A DNA stretch of 64,000 nucleotides from Brevibacillus sp042683565 (GCF_042683565.1 NZ_JBHUJW010000043.1:1-64000); one strand, 5' to 3'; shown: positions 32,484-40,879, counted from the stretch's first letter. A program made the numbers and translations. The notes: generated by a model from the letters alone, not told the origin.

Positions 32484-33476
32484 ATGAAACGTTTTTGGAA
32501 GCTGGCCATCCCGCTCGTGGCGGCTGTAAGCCTGATCGGTTGTGCAAATAGCCAAACCGCGCAGCCGTCCGAAAATGCCACACAGCAGCAAACGGACACC
32601 AACCAATCTGGAGGAAGCCAGCCGGCGGCAACGGAAACCGTCTATCCACTGACGGTGACGGACGCTACCGGCAAGGAAGTGAAGATTCCGAAAGCGCCGC
32701 AGCGCATTGTGTCTACCTCTCCAGCCGAGACGGAAATTTTGTTTGCCCTGGGGCTGGATCAGCAGATTGTGGGTGTCTCGGATTTCGATGACTACCCGGA
32801 AGCGGCAAAAGCAAAGCCGAAAGTCGGCGGAGTCGTGAAGCCAAACGAGGAGGCGATCCTGTCGCAGAGCCCGGACCTGGTGATCGGCGGGATTTCCATG
32901 GAGAAACCGGTGGCCGAAAAATTGAAGTCGCTGGGCATGCCCGTCTATGTGACACAGCCGAAGACGCTCGATGACATCATGAACAACATCGTGGTCATCG
33001 GGAAAATGACGAATCGCCAGCAGCAGGCAGAACAGCTGGTCGCAGGCATGAAGCAGGACATCGCCCGCGTGCAGGACGCCGTAAAAGGGCTGAAGCCGGA
33101 GGGGAAGAAAAAAGTATACCTCGAATTTTCGCCGGGCTGGACCGTTGGCAAGGGTGAGTACCTGGACGAGCTGATTACGCTGGCCGGAGCGACGAACATT
33201 GCGTCCGACACCGTGGGCTGGAATCCGATCAGCGAGGAGAAAATCGTCAAGGACGATCCGGATGTGATCCTCTACGCGGACGGGATTACGGATAACAAAA
33301 CAGGCAAAAAGCTGGAGGACATCATTAAAAACCGGAGCGGCTGGGATCAGATCAAGGCAATCCGCGACGGACAAATTTTCGGGATGGATCAAGACACCTT
33401 GTCTCGTCCAGGACCGCGCATTACGCAAGGGCTCATCCAGGTAGCGAAGGCGATCTATCCCGATCTGGTGAAATAG
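32484..33476 (+). CDS. btuF: Cobalamin-binding lipoprotein of an ABC importer
   Basis: The 330-residue lipoprotein has a signal ending in LIGC (Cys near 19), then a Gln/Thr/Ser-rich linker. The periplasmic-binding fold TroA/BtuF follows, with QRIVSTSPAETEILFALGL at the first lobe and SPDLVIGG in the middle. AAGGAAGGAG precedes the ATG at 32484. It captures corrinoid outside the membrane and delivers it to the BtuCD-type transporter encoded next. The specificity is taken from the riboswitch and the cobU gene rather than from binding residues. Confidence 0.88.
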   Translation: MKRFWKLAIPLVAAVSLIGCANSQTAQPSENATQQQTDTNQSGGSQPAATETVYPLTVTDATGKEVKIPKAPQRIVSTSPAETEILFALGLDQQIVGVSDFDDYPEAAKAKPKVGGVVKPNEEAILSQSPDLVIGGISMEKPVAEKLKSLGMPVYVTQPKTLDDIMNNIVVIGKMTNRQQQAEQLVAGMKQDIARVQDAVKGLKPEGKKKVYLEFSPGWTVGKGEYLDELITLAGATNIASDTVGWNPISEEKIVKDDPDVILYADGITDNKTGKKLEDIIKNRSGWDQIKAIRDGQIFGMDQDTLSRPGPRITQGLIQVAKAIYPDLVK

Positions 33477-34514
33477 ATGAAGCAAAGACTGGTTATCTGG
33501 GGCGCGGCTGGTATACTGCTGCTTGTCGCTTCCATCGTCATCAGCATCTCGCTCGGGGCAGCCAGCTTGCCGCTGTCACAAGTATGGCTGATCCTGTTGC
33601 ATCAGGTTCCGGGCTTTTCCGATCTGGTCCCTGCGGGCTGGCCGCAGTCTGCGGAGCAGATTGTCATGAAGGTGCGGTTCCCCCGCGTCGTCCTGGCGGT
33701 TCTGGTCGGTGCCTGCCTTTCACTGGCGGGAGCAGGGTTTCAGGGAGTTTTGCGCAATTCCTTGGCCGACCCGTACACGATGGGGGTCGCATCCGGTTCT
33801 GCTGTGGGTGCGGCCTTCCTCCTTTTGTTCGGCCTGCAAATCTCCTTTCTCGGGGAATGGAGCACGCCGGTGGTCGCCTTTTTCACGGGCTTTTGCAGCT
33901 TGTGGATCGTCATGAGGCTGGCGAATACGCAGGGCAAGCTGCAGACGGAGTCGCTGATTTTGTCAGGGGTCGTCGTGCAGGCTTTTCTCGGCTCTCTGGT
34001 ATCGTTCATGGTCTCGCTCTCTGACCAGACTGTGAACGAGATCGTCTTTTGGCTGATGGGCAGCCTGTCTTTTCGCGGCTGGACCTTTACATACGTCCTC
34101 ATGCCGTACCTGCTCGTCGGCTTGCTGATTTTTATTGCCTACTCGCGCGCCCTGAACCTGTTTGCCCTGGGCGAGCGGCAGGCCGCGCATTTGGGCGTGA
34201 ACGTCGACCGGACCAAGCTGGTCGTGCTGATCGTCTCGACATTGCTGACGGCAGCGGCGGTTTCCATATCAGGCATTATCGGGTTCGTCGGTCTGGTCGT
34301 CCCGCATCTCGTCCGTCTGCTGGTCGGACCGGATTATCGCCTGCTATTGCCGATGTCGACCGTGTTTGGCGGCATCTACGTACTTTGGGCCGACACGCTG
34401 GCCCGGCTGCTGCTCGCTCCGACGGAGATACCGCTGGGTGTCGTCACCGCCTTTCTCGGAGCGCCGTTTTTTGCTTATTTATTGAAAAAGAACAAACGGA
34501 CAGGAGGGAGGTAG
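33477..34514 (+). CDS. btuC: Cobalamin ABC importer permease (FecCD family)
   Basis: The ATG follows the btuF stop directly. The 345-residue product has about ten membrane helices of the FecCD fold, with the family block GAGFQGVLRNSLADPYTMGV early and the coupling helix region IIGFVGLVVPHLVRLLVGPD late. It forms the homodimeric channel for the corrinoid. Four bases separate it from the ATPase gene. Confidence 0.9.
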   Translation: MKQRLVIWGAAGILLLVASIVISISLGAASLPLSQVWLILLHQVPGFSDLVPAGWPQSAEQIVMKVRFPRVVLAVLVGACLSLAGAGFQGVLRNSLADPYTMGVASGSAVGAAFLLLFGLQISFLGEWSTPVVAFFTGFCSLWIVMRLANTQGKLQTESLILSGVVVQAFLGSLVSFMVSLSDQTVNEIVFWLMGSLSFRGWTFTYVLMPYLLVGLLIFIAYSRALNLFALGERQAAHLGVNVDRTKLVVLIVSTLLTAAAVSISGIIGFVGLVVPHLVRLLVGPDYRLLLPMSTVFGGIYVLWADTLARLLLAPTEIPLGVVTAFLGAPFFAYLLKKNKRTGGR

Positions 34515-34518
34515 ACCG

Positions 34519-35295
34519 GTGATCGAGGTGAAGTCTCTGCACAAGGCGTATCACGCGAGAGCCGTCGTCTGTGGCGCAAATTTTTCCGTCGGAGCGGGAG
34601 AATTTTTCGGCATCATCGGCCCCAATGGCAGCGGCAAGTCGACTTTGCTGAAGCTGCTTTCCGGCGTCGCCAGTGCTGACGCGGGTGAGATTCTGCTCGG
34701 CGGCAAGCCGATTCGGTCTTACGCGCGCAAGGAGCTGGCGCGAATCGTGGCCGTTCTGGAGCAGGAGGCGCTGCCGCCCGTCGGCTTTCGCGTGCGCGAG
34801 GTTTTGGAGATGGGGAGATATCCTTATCAAAACTGGCTCGGGGAAGAAGGAGAGGACTCGACTGTGCTGATCGATGACGTCGTGCGCATGCTCGGCCTGT
34901 CAGAGCTGCAGGAGCGGAAGCTGGATGAGCTGAGCGGAGGGGAAAAGCAGCGGGTCGCCCTTGGCAAGGCACTGGTGCAAAAGCCGCAGGTGCTCCTGCT
35001 CGACGAACCGACGACCTACCTGGATATCGGCTATCAAATCCAGCTGATGGACATTGCCCGCAGCTGGCAAAAAAACAACCAGGTCACAGTGGTGGCGGTG
35101 CTGCACGACCTGAATCTGGCCTCCCTGTACTGCGACCGCATCCTGCTGATGCACAAGGGGCGGCAGGTGAGCGTAGGCAAATCGCGCGACATTTTGCGCA
35201 GCAGCCTGATTGAACAAGTGTACGGGATAAAGCCGATTGTGATGGAGCACCCGATCCATCAGCTGCCGCAAATCATGCTGCAGCCCGGCTCGTAA
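34519..35295 (+). CDS. btuD: Cobalamin ABC importer ATPase
   Basis: The GTG at 34519 has GGAGG nine bases ahead. The 258 residues include GPNGSGKST, LSGGEKQR and LLLDEPTTYLD, with the HDLNLAS switch histidine. The class is FecE/BtuD. It powers the permease dimer. The N-terminus starts at the family's usual place. Confidence 0.9.
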   Translation: MIEVKSLHKAYHARAVVCGANFSVGAGEFFGIIGPNGSGKSTLLKLLSGVASADAGEILLGGKPIRSYARKELARIVAVLEQEALPPVGFRVREVLEMGRYPYQNWLGEEGEDSTVLIDDVVRMLGLSELQERKLDELSGGEKQRVALGKALVQKPQVLLLDEPTTYLDIGYQIQLMDIARSWQKNNQVTVVAVLHDLNLASLYCDRILLMHKGRQVSVGKSRDILRSSLIEQVYGIKPIVMEHPIHQLPQIMLQPGS

Positions 35296-35313
35296 CCGAA
35301 GGAGGCAGGACAG

Positions 35314-35904
35314 ATGATCGCACTGATTACAGGCGGGGCCAAGAGCGGCAAAAGCTTGTTTGCGGAAAGGTACGCGGCGCATCTCGGCTCCCGCGGCGTG
35401 TACATCGCGACCTCGCCCGTGTTTGACGAGGAACTACAGGAGCGCGTTCGGCAGCACAGGCTGCGCCGCGAACAGTCGGCGATCGCCTGGGAGACGGTGG
35501 AGGAGCCCTATGAGCTGGCCGTCCTCCTGCAGGATCTGGCAGGGAATGCCAAGCGGTGGCCGGAGGGGACTGTCTTCCTTGTCGACTGCCTGACGTTGTG
35601 GCTGTCCAATTGGCTGCTCCGCTGTGCGCCGCACGAGGCTGCGGAGCGGATTGGCGAACTGCTGGACAGGCTGGAGGACGCGCTGCGCAGCTTTCCCGGC
35701 ACGTTGCTTCTGGTCACCAATGAAGTCGGCTACGGGGTCGTTCCGGATACGCCGCTGGGGCGTGTATTTCGCGACCTCGCAGGTGTCATGAACCAGCGGA
35801 TCGCCGCGCTGTGCGACCAGGTGTTTCTCGTCACGGCAGGTATTCCGATTGAACTTATGAGCAGGGAGTTTACGTGGGAAAAACGCGAATCGGCCGGGCG
35901 CTGA
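35314..35904 (+). CDS. cobU: Adenosylcobinamide kinase / cobinamide-phosphate guanylyltransferase
   Basis: The 196-residue bifunctional enzyme phosphorylates adenosylcobinamide and then attaches GMP. The P-loop is GGAKSGKS. Later blocks VDCLTLWLSN and TNEVGYGVVP are characteristic of CobU/CobP. The gene ends the B12-uptake operon, so imported cobinamide can be salvaged, but cobS and cobC are not in the window. AAGGAGG precedes the ATG by seven or eight bases. Its stop lies inside a terminator hairpin. Confidence 0.9.
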   Translation: MIALITGGAKSGKSLFAERYAAHLGSRGVYIATSPVFDEELQERVRQHRLRREQSAIAWETVEEPYELAVLLQDLAGNAKRWPEGTVFLVDCLTLWLSNWLLRCAPHEAAERIGELLDRLEDALRSFPGTLLLVTNEVGYGVVPDTPLGRVFRDLAGVMNQRIAALCDQVFLVTAGIPIELMSREFTWEKRESAGR

Positions 35905-35918
35905 TTCGCGTTTTTCCC
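35876..35918. terminator. Strong terminator overlapping the end of cobU
   Basis: GGGAAAAACGCGAATC pairs perfectly with GATTCGCGTTTTTCCC, followed by TTTTT. The last seven or so codons of cobU form the left arm. Confidence 0.9.
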
Positions 35919-35934
35919 ATTTTTGTGCTATACT

Positions 35935-36078
35935 ATAAGAAAAGCAATGGAAGGGATCAGGATACCATGCGTCCCCACAGGACGGTCTGGAAACGTTATG
36001 ACCTCTCCTACATCTAGCTTCGTAGCAGTCGATCGTCGCCTGGACGACCAACCTGCTACGGAAGCGAGGTTTTTTGTA
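35935..36078 (+). ncRNA. Structured leader upstream of yitT, class unknown
   Basis: CGTCC and GGACG form a small hairpin near 35969-35984. Further on, CTAGCTTCGTAGCAG and CTGCTACGGAAGCGAG form a long stem around an inner GTCG/CGAC hairpin, ending in GTTTTTT at about 36068-36075. The last part is a convincing terminator placed 90 bases ahead of yitT, so attenuation or an unrecognised riboswitch is possible. I found no match to known aptamer cores. Confidence 0.5.
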
Positions 36079-36162
36079 TGAGTAGCGGCTTGTACCTGCG
36101 AAATTCCTCTCCGGTCGGTTGGCCGTCTGTGCCAAAACCGACAAAACTGCGAGGAATTCAAG

Positions 36163-36822
36163 ATGAGGAGAGCGCTGCAAGTAACCCGTCGTTATGGCCT
36201 GATTTTGTTTGGAGCGTGTCTGCTGGCATTTACCTATTACCACATTAATTTTCAGAACCACTTCTCGGAAGGCGGCTTCGTCGGACTGGGGCTGCTCGCC
36301 AAATACGCCTTTGACCTGTCTCCAGCGACCATGATGTTCTTTCTGGACATCCCGCTGTTTCTGGTCGCCTGGCTGGTGAGAGGACGCCAGTTCATCCGGG
36401 ATTCGATTTTCGCGTCCCTGTCATTTACCGTCTTCTACGACCTGTTTGAGCGGTATTCGCCGCTCGTGATGGATTTTTCCGGCATGATGCCCGTAGCCTC
36501 CATCCTGTCCGGGGTGTTGACCGGTCTGGGAACCGGCCTTGTCTTGCGCCACGGAGCTGCGACAGGCGGGGACGACATTTTGTCCTTGCTGCTTGGCAAG
36601 TACACGGGACTGTCAATCGGTACCATCTTTCTTTTGCTCGACGGCATGGTGCTGACCTTGTCCTTCTGGTATGTGCCTGTCAAAGAAATGATTTTTACGA
36701 TTTTGGCCGTCATCATTTCCAGCCGGGTCATCACATGGACAGTCGAAGTCGGCAAGGGTGCGGATGTCGGGGCAGAGCAAGAGGCTCATGGACATGGTCA
36801 TGTTTCCGTGAACCACAGATAA
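36163..36822 (+). CDS. YitT-family membrane protein
   Basis: The 219-residue product has five hydrophobic segments (about residues 12-30, 45-70, 80-100, 105-130 and 150-185). It shows the family blocks FSEGGFVGLGLLAKYAF and HGAATGGDDILS found in YitT/DUF161 proteins, but the C-terminal cytoplasmic domain (DUF2179) is absent, so it is a short form. The end is His-rich. Function is unknown for the family. GAGG sits eight bases before the ATG, and a structured leader with a terminator lies upstream. Confidence 0.8.
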   Translation: MRRALQVTRRYGLILFGACLLAFTYYHINFQNHFSEGGFVGLGLLAKYAFDLSPATMMFFLDIPLFLVAWLVRGRQFIRDSIFASLSFTVFYDLFERYSPLVMDFSGMMPVASILSGVLTGLGTGLVLRHGAATGGDDILSLLLGKYTGLSIGTIFLLLDGMVLTLSFWYVPVKEMIFTILAVIISSRVITWTVEVGKGADVGAEQEAHGHGHVSVNHR

Positions 36823-36870
36823 TCGTCAAACATGGATATACGATATGCATATAGAAGCGTCGTTGAAAAT

Positions 36871-36904
36871 GACCTTGCCTGCTGCACAGTGGGCAAGGTT
36901 TTTT
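36871..36904 (+). terminator. yitT-family gene terminator
   Basis: ACCTTGCC pairs with GGCAAGGT around 12 bases, followed by T residues. Confidence 0.85.
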
Positions 36905-37013
36905 GCTGCAAATATTGCCACCGTAGAAACGGCACGTCTCGCAAATAATACCGGAAAAGGGAGGTTGTCAGTCCTTCGTCCAAGACAGAGAGGCGAGAAA
37001 GAGGGGAACTGCA

Positions 37014-37496
37014 TTGAGCGAAAATTTCTTTGGCCAATACAAGGAATTTGTGGTCGTCCCCAAAGAGTCGAAAGACGAGGGGGGCGAAGGAGCATTCACC
37101 CCACAGGATTACGCTGCGCACTATATCCTCACCTTCTCTTTGTACGATTCCGGCATCGCCTGCTGGAGAGAGGCCGCCAAGTTCCACGTCGATGTCGAGA
37201 AAAGCCTGCACAAGGTCGTGGCTGACTTGAACACGAAAAAGCGGGCCGTTTTGCGCCTGGAGCTGCTGGAAATCGATCCGGAAAAAACGTACTTTGTGCT
37301 GGCGCTTTCCTGGCGAGGCGGGGAAGAGGAGGAGCCGGCCGTACTGGCACGCATCCATTCTTTCCTGGAAAAAGACTTTTCCACGGATTTGCTGATCGGG
37401 GAGAGGTGGTACCAGTTGATCGGGGACAAAGGCAAGTTTGAGCGGCGCCTTTTTGTCTACACGCTGGAAAAATACGTGCCGCGACCAGGAACATAG
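37014..37496 (+). CDS. Hypothetical protein, 160 residues
   Basis: The start is a TTG at 37014 with GAGGGG seven bases ahead. The product is acidic and soluble, with mixed alpha and beta elements and no signal peptide. It contains an EPAVLARIHSFLEKDFS helix and an RRLFVYTLEKY strand near the end. I do not recognise the family. Codon use is normal and the frame is clearly coding. A terminator upstream makes it a separate unit, and the next gene is 180 bases away on the same strand. Confidence 0.6.
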   Translation: MSENFFGQYKEFVVVPKESKDEGGEGAFTPQDYAAHYILTFSLYDSGIACWREAAKFHVDVEKSLHKVVADLNTKKRAVLRLELLEIDPEKTYFVLALSWRGGEEEEPAVLARIHSFLEKDFSTDLLIGERWYQLIGDKGKFERRLFVYTLEKYVPRPGT

Positions 37497-37676
37497 CAGA
37501 TGGTCTGGTATGTTTTCCTAATTTTTCTCAAAATATTGGGGGAAAATGGAAGGTAAACCGGTCGATAGAAGCGAATCAGGCAGGAGAGGGAAAAATAGGT
37601 GCAAAGGTAACATAAATCGCTTCGTACCTCCATCCGATACCAGAAAAAAAAGAAAAAAAGGGAGACAGGGGAACTT
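37497..37676. other. Intergenic, nothing seen
   Basis: This purine-rich stretch ends in the ribosome site of the next gene. I see no hairpin or clear promoter. Confidence 0.3.
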
Positions 37677-38267
37677 ATGCCTACATACTACTACTTCTCT
37701 TGCCGAAAATGTCGAACCCGGGGCGGAGTGATCGGAGAGCAGGCTTGGGGTTGGGGGAATTTTGACATGGTTGAGTCTTTCAAGTATCTGGCCCACCACA
37801 TCCAAACCTGCGGAGAAGAGTTCATTCGGGTCATCTCCGAGGAGGAAGACGATTACATAGATCAGTTACATGCAGAATATAACGACTTTTTGGAGAAAAC
37901 AAAACATATTTTTCCGCATTCCAAAGACTGGGCTTTCCTGGACAAATGGAAAGGTCTGCCGGTCGACGAACTGAAAGAGAAATGGGTAGAGGAAAACAAA
38001 ATCGAGAATGAAGATGAACGGACGAAGCTCACGGGCGTACTGGCAAAATATGAGGTCCAGGGCGGCGGCAACCAGCAGTTTCGCGGGGAGGTCGTGCTCG
38101 CGGACGGCAGCAGGGAGACTGTGCTGGGAAGCGCCCGGCAATTGCCAGAGGTAAATCGATCCTATATCATCATAGGAGTGAGGCGGGAGCACGCAGAGTT
38201 GGGCAAATTTCTGGAAATCCACAAGATGATCCCCGTCTCGAACGCAGAAGGAGGCAATCATTCATGA
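37677..38267 (+). CDS. Hypothetical protein with N-terminal CxxC pair
   Basis: The 196-residue soluble protein opens with YYYFSCRKCRTRGG, a CxxC that may bind zinc with C45. An aromatic stretch AWGWGNFD, a charged helical middle (about residues 60-125) and a beta-rich end (RGEVVLADGSRETVLGSARQ) follow. The family is not recognised. AGGGG lies before the ATG. Its TGA overlaps the thiM start (ATGA), so the two are translated together, but nothing in the sequence links it to thiamine. Confidence 0.6.
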   Translation: MPTYYYFSCRKCRTRGGVIGEQAWGWGNFDMVESFKYLAHHIQTCGEEFIRVISEEEDDYIDQLHAEYNDFLEKTKHIFPHSKDWAFLDKWKGLPVDELKEKWVEENKIENEDERTKLTGVLAKYEVQGGGNQQFRGEVVLADGSRETVLGSARQLPEVNRSYIIIGVRREHAELGKFLEIHKMIPVSNAEGGNHS

Positions 38268-39073
38268 ACCTGGAGACAGTTGGCAAAGCATTGGAAGCGG
38301 TCAGAGGGGCAAATCCGTTGATTCACAACATGACCAATGTGGTCGTGACCAATTTTACGGCAAACGGGCTGCTTGCCTTGGGAGCATCGCCTGTGATGGC
38401 GTACGCCAGACAAGAGGTAGCGGATATGGCGCGGATCGCAGGGGCGCTCGTCCTGAATATGGGGACCTTGGACGAGCAACTGGTGGAAGCCATGCTCATC
38501 GCTGGTCAATCAGCCAATGAACACGGCGTGCCGGTTCTGTTCGATCCTGTAGGAGCTGGAGCCACGGCGTATCGCACCGATACCGCCCAGGATCTGGTGA
38601 AAAAAGTGTCGGTAGCCATCGTGAGGGGAAATGCGGCCGAGATTGCCAATGTCGTTGGAGAAGCCTGGCAAATCAAGGGAGTAGATGCGGGAGAAGGCAA
38701 AGGCGACGTCGTGGAGCTGGCGAAGAGGACAGCGAAAAAGGTAGAGTCGATTGTCGCGATTACGGGCAAGGTCGATGTCATCACAGACGGAGAGCGCACG
38801 TATCTCATCCGCAACGGGCACCCGATTCTGACCAAGGTAACCGGTACGGGCTGCCTGCTCACATCCGTCATGGGGGCATTTGCGGCCGTCGTGGAGAACA
38901 AGCTCACGGCAGGAGCAGCGGCACTGGTTTGCTACGGAGTGGCGGCGGAGAAGGCTGCGCAAAAAGCCGCCGAGGAAGGTCCCGGCAGCTTTCAGATTCA
39001 ATTTTTGAACGAGCTGGCGAATTTGACGGCGGACGATGTGCATCGCCTTGGGAAACTGGAAAAAGCCGAATAA
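38264..39073 (+). CDS. thiM: Hydroxyethylthiazole kinase
   Basis: The 269-residue ribokinase-fold enzyme phosphorylates 4-methyl-5-hydroxyethylthiazole for thiamine salvage. NPLIHNMTNVVVTNFTANG at the N-terminus and DPVGAGAT and KVTGTGCLLT (anion hole and catalytic Cys region) are diagnostic. Length is normal. It overlaps the upstream gene by four bases, and an AGGAGG lies within that gene. No TPP riboswitch is seen upstream. A small terminator follows. Confidence 0.92.
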   Translation: MNLETVGKALEAVRGANPLIHNMTNVVVTNFTANGLLALGASPVMAYARQEVADMARIAGALVLNMGTLDEQLVEAMLIAGQSANEHGVPVLFDPVGAGATAYRTDTAQDLVKKVSVAIVRGNAAEIANVVGEAWQIKGVDAGEGKGDVVELAKRTAKKVESIVAITGKVDVITDGERTYLIRNGHPILTKVTGTGCLLTSVMGAFAAVVENKLTAGAAALVCYGVAAEKAAQKAAEEGPGSFQIQFLNELANLTADDVHRLGKLEKAE

Positions 39074-39078
39074 AAAAT

Positions 39079-39094
39079 CCCGCCAAGGCGGGAA
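39079..39094 (+). terminator. thiM terminator
   Basis: TCCCGCC pairs with GGCGGGA around two bases. The following run is A-rich, so on the minus strand it could also end the next gene. Confidence 0.55.
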
Positions 39095-39116
39095 GAAAAA
39101 AGAAGCGCGGCTCTGT

Positions 39117-39320
39117 TTATTCGAGATATGTTAGCACGTAGCTGTAGTTGCGTAAAGTAAAGGACAGTAGCTTCTTCTGGTGTTCGGAAAGCGCGAGGAA
39201 TATGAATTCAACCTGATCATTCTCATACGGACGCAAATAGAACCGGGATATTCCATGGCACATGATTTCTCTTTTTAGTGCCAATGCCATTCTGGCGTCT
39301 GTGCGTATGTGCAATTCCAC
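39117..39320 (-). CDS. Small hypothetical protein, 67 residues
   Basis: The start is a GTG at 39320 with AAGGAGG eight bases ahead. The short basic N-terminus (ELHIRTDARMALALKREIM) is followed by two beta strands and an amphipathic end (YVLTYLE). There is no membrane segment. The family is not recognised. It is convergent with thiM. Confidence 0.5.
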   Translation of the reverse strand: MELHIRTDARMALALKREIMCHGISRFYLRPYENDQVEFIFLALSEHQKKLLSFTLRNYSYVLTYLE

Positions 39321-39458
39321 CGTGGTACCCTCCTTGAACATTACCTAGAGTACCAAATTTATACTGGGAATTTCATAACAATTGTGACGGTATCATGTCC
39401 AACTTGTTACCGATTTTTGGATGAAAATTGATTTCTGAAAGTATTCTGTCAATGCTGC

Positions 39459-39743
39459 CTAGCGGTCGTCGGGAATGCAAATGCTGCGGGAAAAATAGGA
39501 GGAAATCATGGCGGCCGCCCTGCCTTTTTCCGTGGAGAGATCATACTTTCTGCTCGACAGACACTGGAGCAGTTCCCGGTCGCAGCTGCACGAGAAATAA
39601 CCGCGCTTCGCATAGCAGCGATCATGTCTTTTGCAGCATCTGTCGATGTCGTCGATGGGAGCTCCAGGTCCCGAACAGCCCGGACCGCACCAGTTTCCGT
39701 ACAAACACGGCCATCCTTTGCTCCGTCGTTTCCTTTTGAACAC
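39459..39743 (-). CDS. Small phospholipase A2-like protein
   Basis: The 94-residue protein has YGNWCGPGCSGPG, which fits the Ca-binding loop pattern, and IDDIDRCCKRHDRCY, the secreted phospholipase A2 active-site helix with its His-Asp pair. Further cysteines (FSCSCDRELLQC) can form the disulfides. There is no signal peptide, only a basic start, as in the Bacillus-type PLA2-like and parvoviral domains. The GTG start at 39743 has only a weak site (GGTGAT) ahead. Predicted lipid hydrolysis is from the motif and is not proven. Confidence 0.65.
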   Translation of the reverse strand: MFKRKRRSKGWPCLYGNWCGPGCSGPGAPIDDIDRCCKRHDRCYAKRGYFSCSCDRELLQCLSSRKYDLSTEKGRAAAMISSYFSRSICIPDDR

Positions 39744-40032
39744 ATCTCATCACCACGCGTGTAGGTTATACTCTCAGCGTATTGGAGCACAGCCGAGATT
39801 GCTTTAGGCAGCATACCCGAATTTCAGGAAACCGTGGATGCGATAACAACCAGCCAGACGGCAGGCCGAAAAAGGCGAAGCGCGAGGGAGTGGTTTGACA
39901 GAGCGTGTGCGAGGAGCAGAGAGGCCGGGCAGCCGACCAGAACGGGGTGCCTGGCCACTTTAGGCTGGGGCCAAAGTAAGCAGCAGGGAACAGCAGCCAT
40001 ATTTCAATCGGGAAAAACTATTGAAATGATAC
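39744..40032. other. GC-rich noncoding region before the tRNA array
   Basis: I see no gene here. Several local inverted repeats exist (for example TGGCC with GGCCA near 39953-39976) but none is followed by T residues. SRP RNA, RNase P RNA and tmRNA signatures were looked for and not found. Confidence 0.3.
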
Positions 40033-40061
40033 TTGAAAACAGAAAAAAGATATGGTAGATT
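40033..40061 (+). promoter_or_regulatory. tRNA array promoter
   Basis: TTGAAA at 40033-40038 and TAGATT at 40056-40061 are 17 bases apart, 31 bases ahead of the first tRNA. Confidence 0.6.
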
Positions 40062-40092
40062 ATTTCTTGCCGAGCTGATCGGCAAACGATTT

Positions 40093-40185
40093 GGATGGAT
40101 GTCCGAGAGGCCGAAGGAGCACGATTGGAAATCGTGTAGGCGGTGTAGAACCGTCTCGTGGGTTCAAATCCCACTCCATCCGCCA
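40093..40185 (+). tRNA. tRNA-Ser (GGA)
   Basis: GGATGGA pairs with TCCATCC. A long variable arm is present, as expected for serine. The anticodon loop TTGGAAA gives GGA. CCA is encoded. Confidence 0.95.
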
Positions 40186-40189
40186 TCCT

Positions 40190-40266
40190 GGCCCGTTGGT
40201 GAAGCGGTTTAACACAGCAGCCTTTCACGCTGTCATACAGGGGTTCGAATCCCCTACGGGTCACCA
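40190..40266 (+). tRNA. tRNA-Glu (TTC)
   Basis: GGCCCGT pairs with ACGGGTC. The anticodon loop CTTTCAC gives TTC, the T-arm has GGGTTCGAATCC, and CCA is encoded. Confidence 0.95.
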
Positions 40267-40329
40267 TCATATACCCCACAAAGTGGAGCAGATGCTTTGC
40301 AGGGGCCCCGACAACAGTTTGGGGACTAT

Positions 40330-40405
40330 GGAGGCTTAGCTCAGCTGGGAGAGCATCTGCCTTACAAGCAGAGGGTCGGCGGTTCGATCCCGTCAGCCTC
40401 CACCA
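40330..40405 (+). tRNA. tRNA-Val (TAC)
   Basis: GGAGGCT pairs with AGCCTCC. The anticodon loop CTTACAA gives TAC. CCA is encoded. Confidence 0.95.
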
Positions 40406-40479
40406 TTCTTCGTGGCTGGTTCCGGCACGGGAATGCAGAGGATCGGTTCTCCCGCAAAGAATTGTCAGCTTTTGCATAT

Positions 40480-40566
40480 GCGGTCGTGGCGGAATTGGCA
40501 GACGCGCTAGATTCAGGTTCTAGTGGTGGCAACACCGTGGAGGTTCAAGTCCTCTCGACCGCACCA
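40480..40566 (+). tRNA. tRNA-Leu (CAG)
   Basis: GCGGTCG pairs with CGACCGC. The loop TTCAGGT gives CAG, a long variable arm is present, and CCA is encoded. Confidence 0.95.
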
Positions 40567-40590
40567 AATTTCTTCTTTCTTCAAAAGTAT

Positions 40591-40666
40591 GCGGACGTAG
40601 CTCAATTGGTAGAGCGTCGCCTTGCCAAGGCGAAGGTCGCGGGTTCGAGACCCGTCGTCCGCTCCA
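40591..40666 (+). tRNA. tRNA-Gly (GCC)
   Basis: GCGGACG pairs with CGTCCGC. The loop TTGCCAA gives GCC. CCA is encoded. The 3' part is repeated downstream. Confidence 0.95.
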
Positions 40667-40698
40667 TGAAGTGTTTCAGGTCTCTCACCCGTACCGGG
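40646..40698 (+). repeat. 53-bp direct repeat, copy 1 (tRNA-Gly 3' end plus flank)
   Basis: It holds the last 21 bases of tRNA-Gly and 32 bases of spacer. It is identical to 40790-40842. Confidence 0.9.
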
Positions 40699-40789
40699 TT
40701 CACCCTCGTGGTGTTCACAGGCAGCGATGCTCGGGTACTTCAGATCTGGTTTGCATAGAAGCGTCTCGGCGCAGAGGCACCAGTGGAAG

Positions 40790-40842
40790 CGAGACCCGTC
40801 GTCCGCTCCATGAAGTGTTTCAGGTCTCTCACCCGTACCGGG
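40790..40842 (+). repeat. 53-bp direct repeat, copy 2 (tRNA-Gly 3' fragment)
   Basis: It is a perfect copy of 40646-40698 but lacks the tRNA 5' part. It looks like the leftover of a second tRNA gene, with the same T-arm end, acceptor strand and CCA. Confidence 0.9.
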
Positions 40843-40879
40843 CTTACTTCGAGAGGTTTGAGATTCCTTTTTTTATTAT

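Noticed and set aside
36798..37358. Minus-strand open frame of 186 residues opposite the hypothetical gene at 37014
   Set aside because: It runs through the yitT-family terminator, and the plus-strand gene has a ribosome site and better amino-acid composition.
39744..40032. Possible stable RNA (SRP RNA, RNase P RNA or tmRNA)
   Set aside because: None of the conserved cores was found, such as the SRP GGAAG/AGCAGC domain IV or tmRNA ends.
40297..40758. Open frame of 153 residues across tRNA-Val, Leu and Gly
   Set aside because: It reads through three certain tRNA genes, so it cannot be a protein gene.
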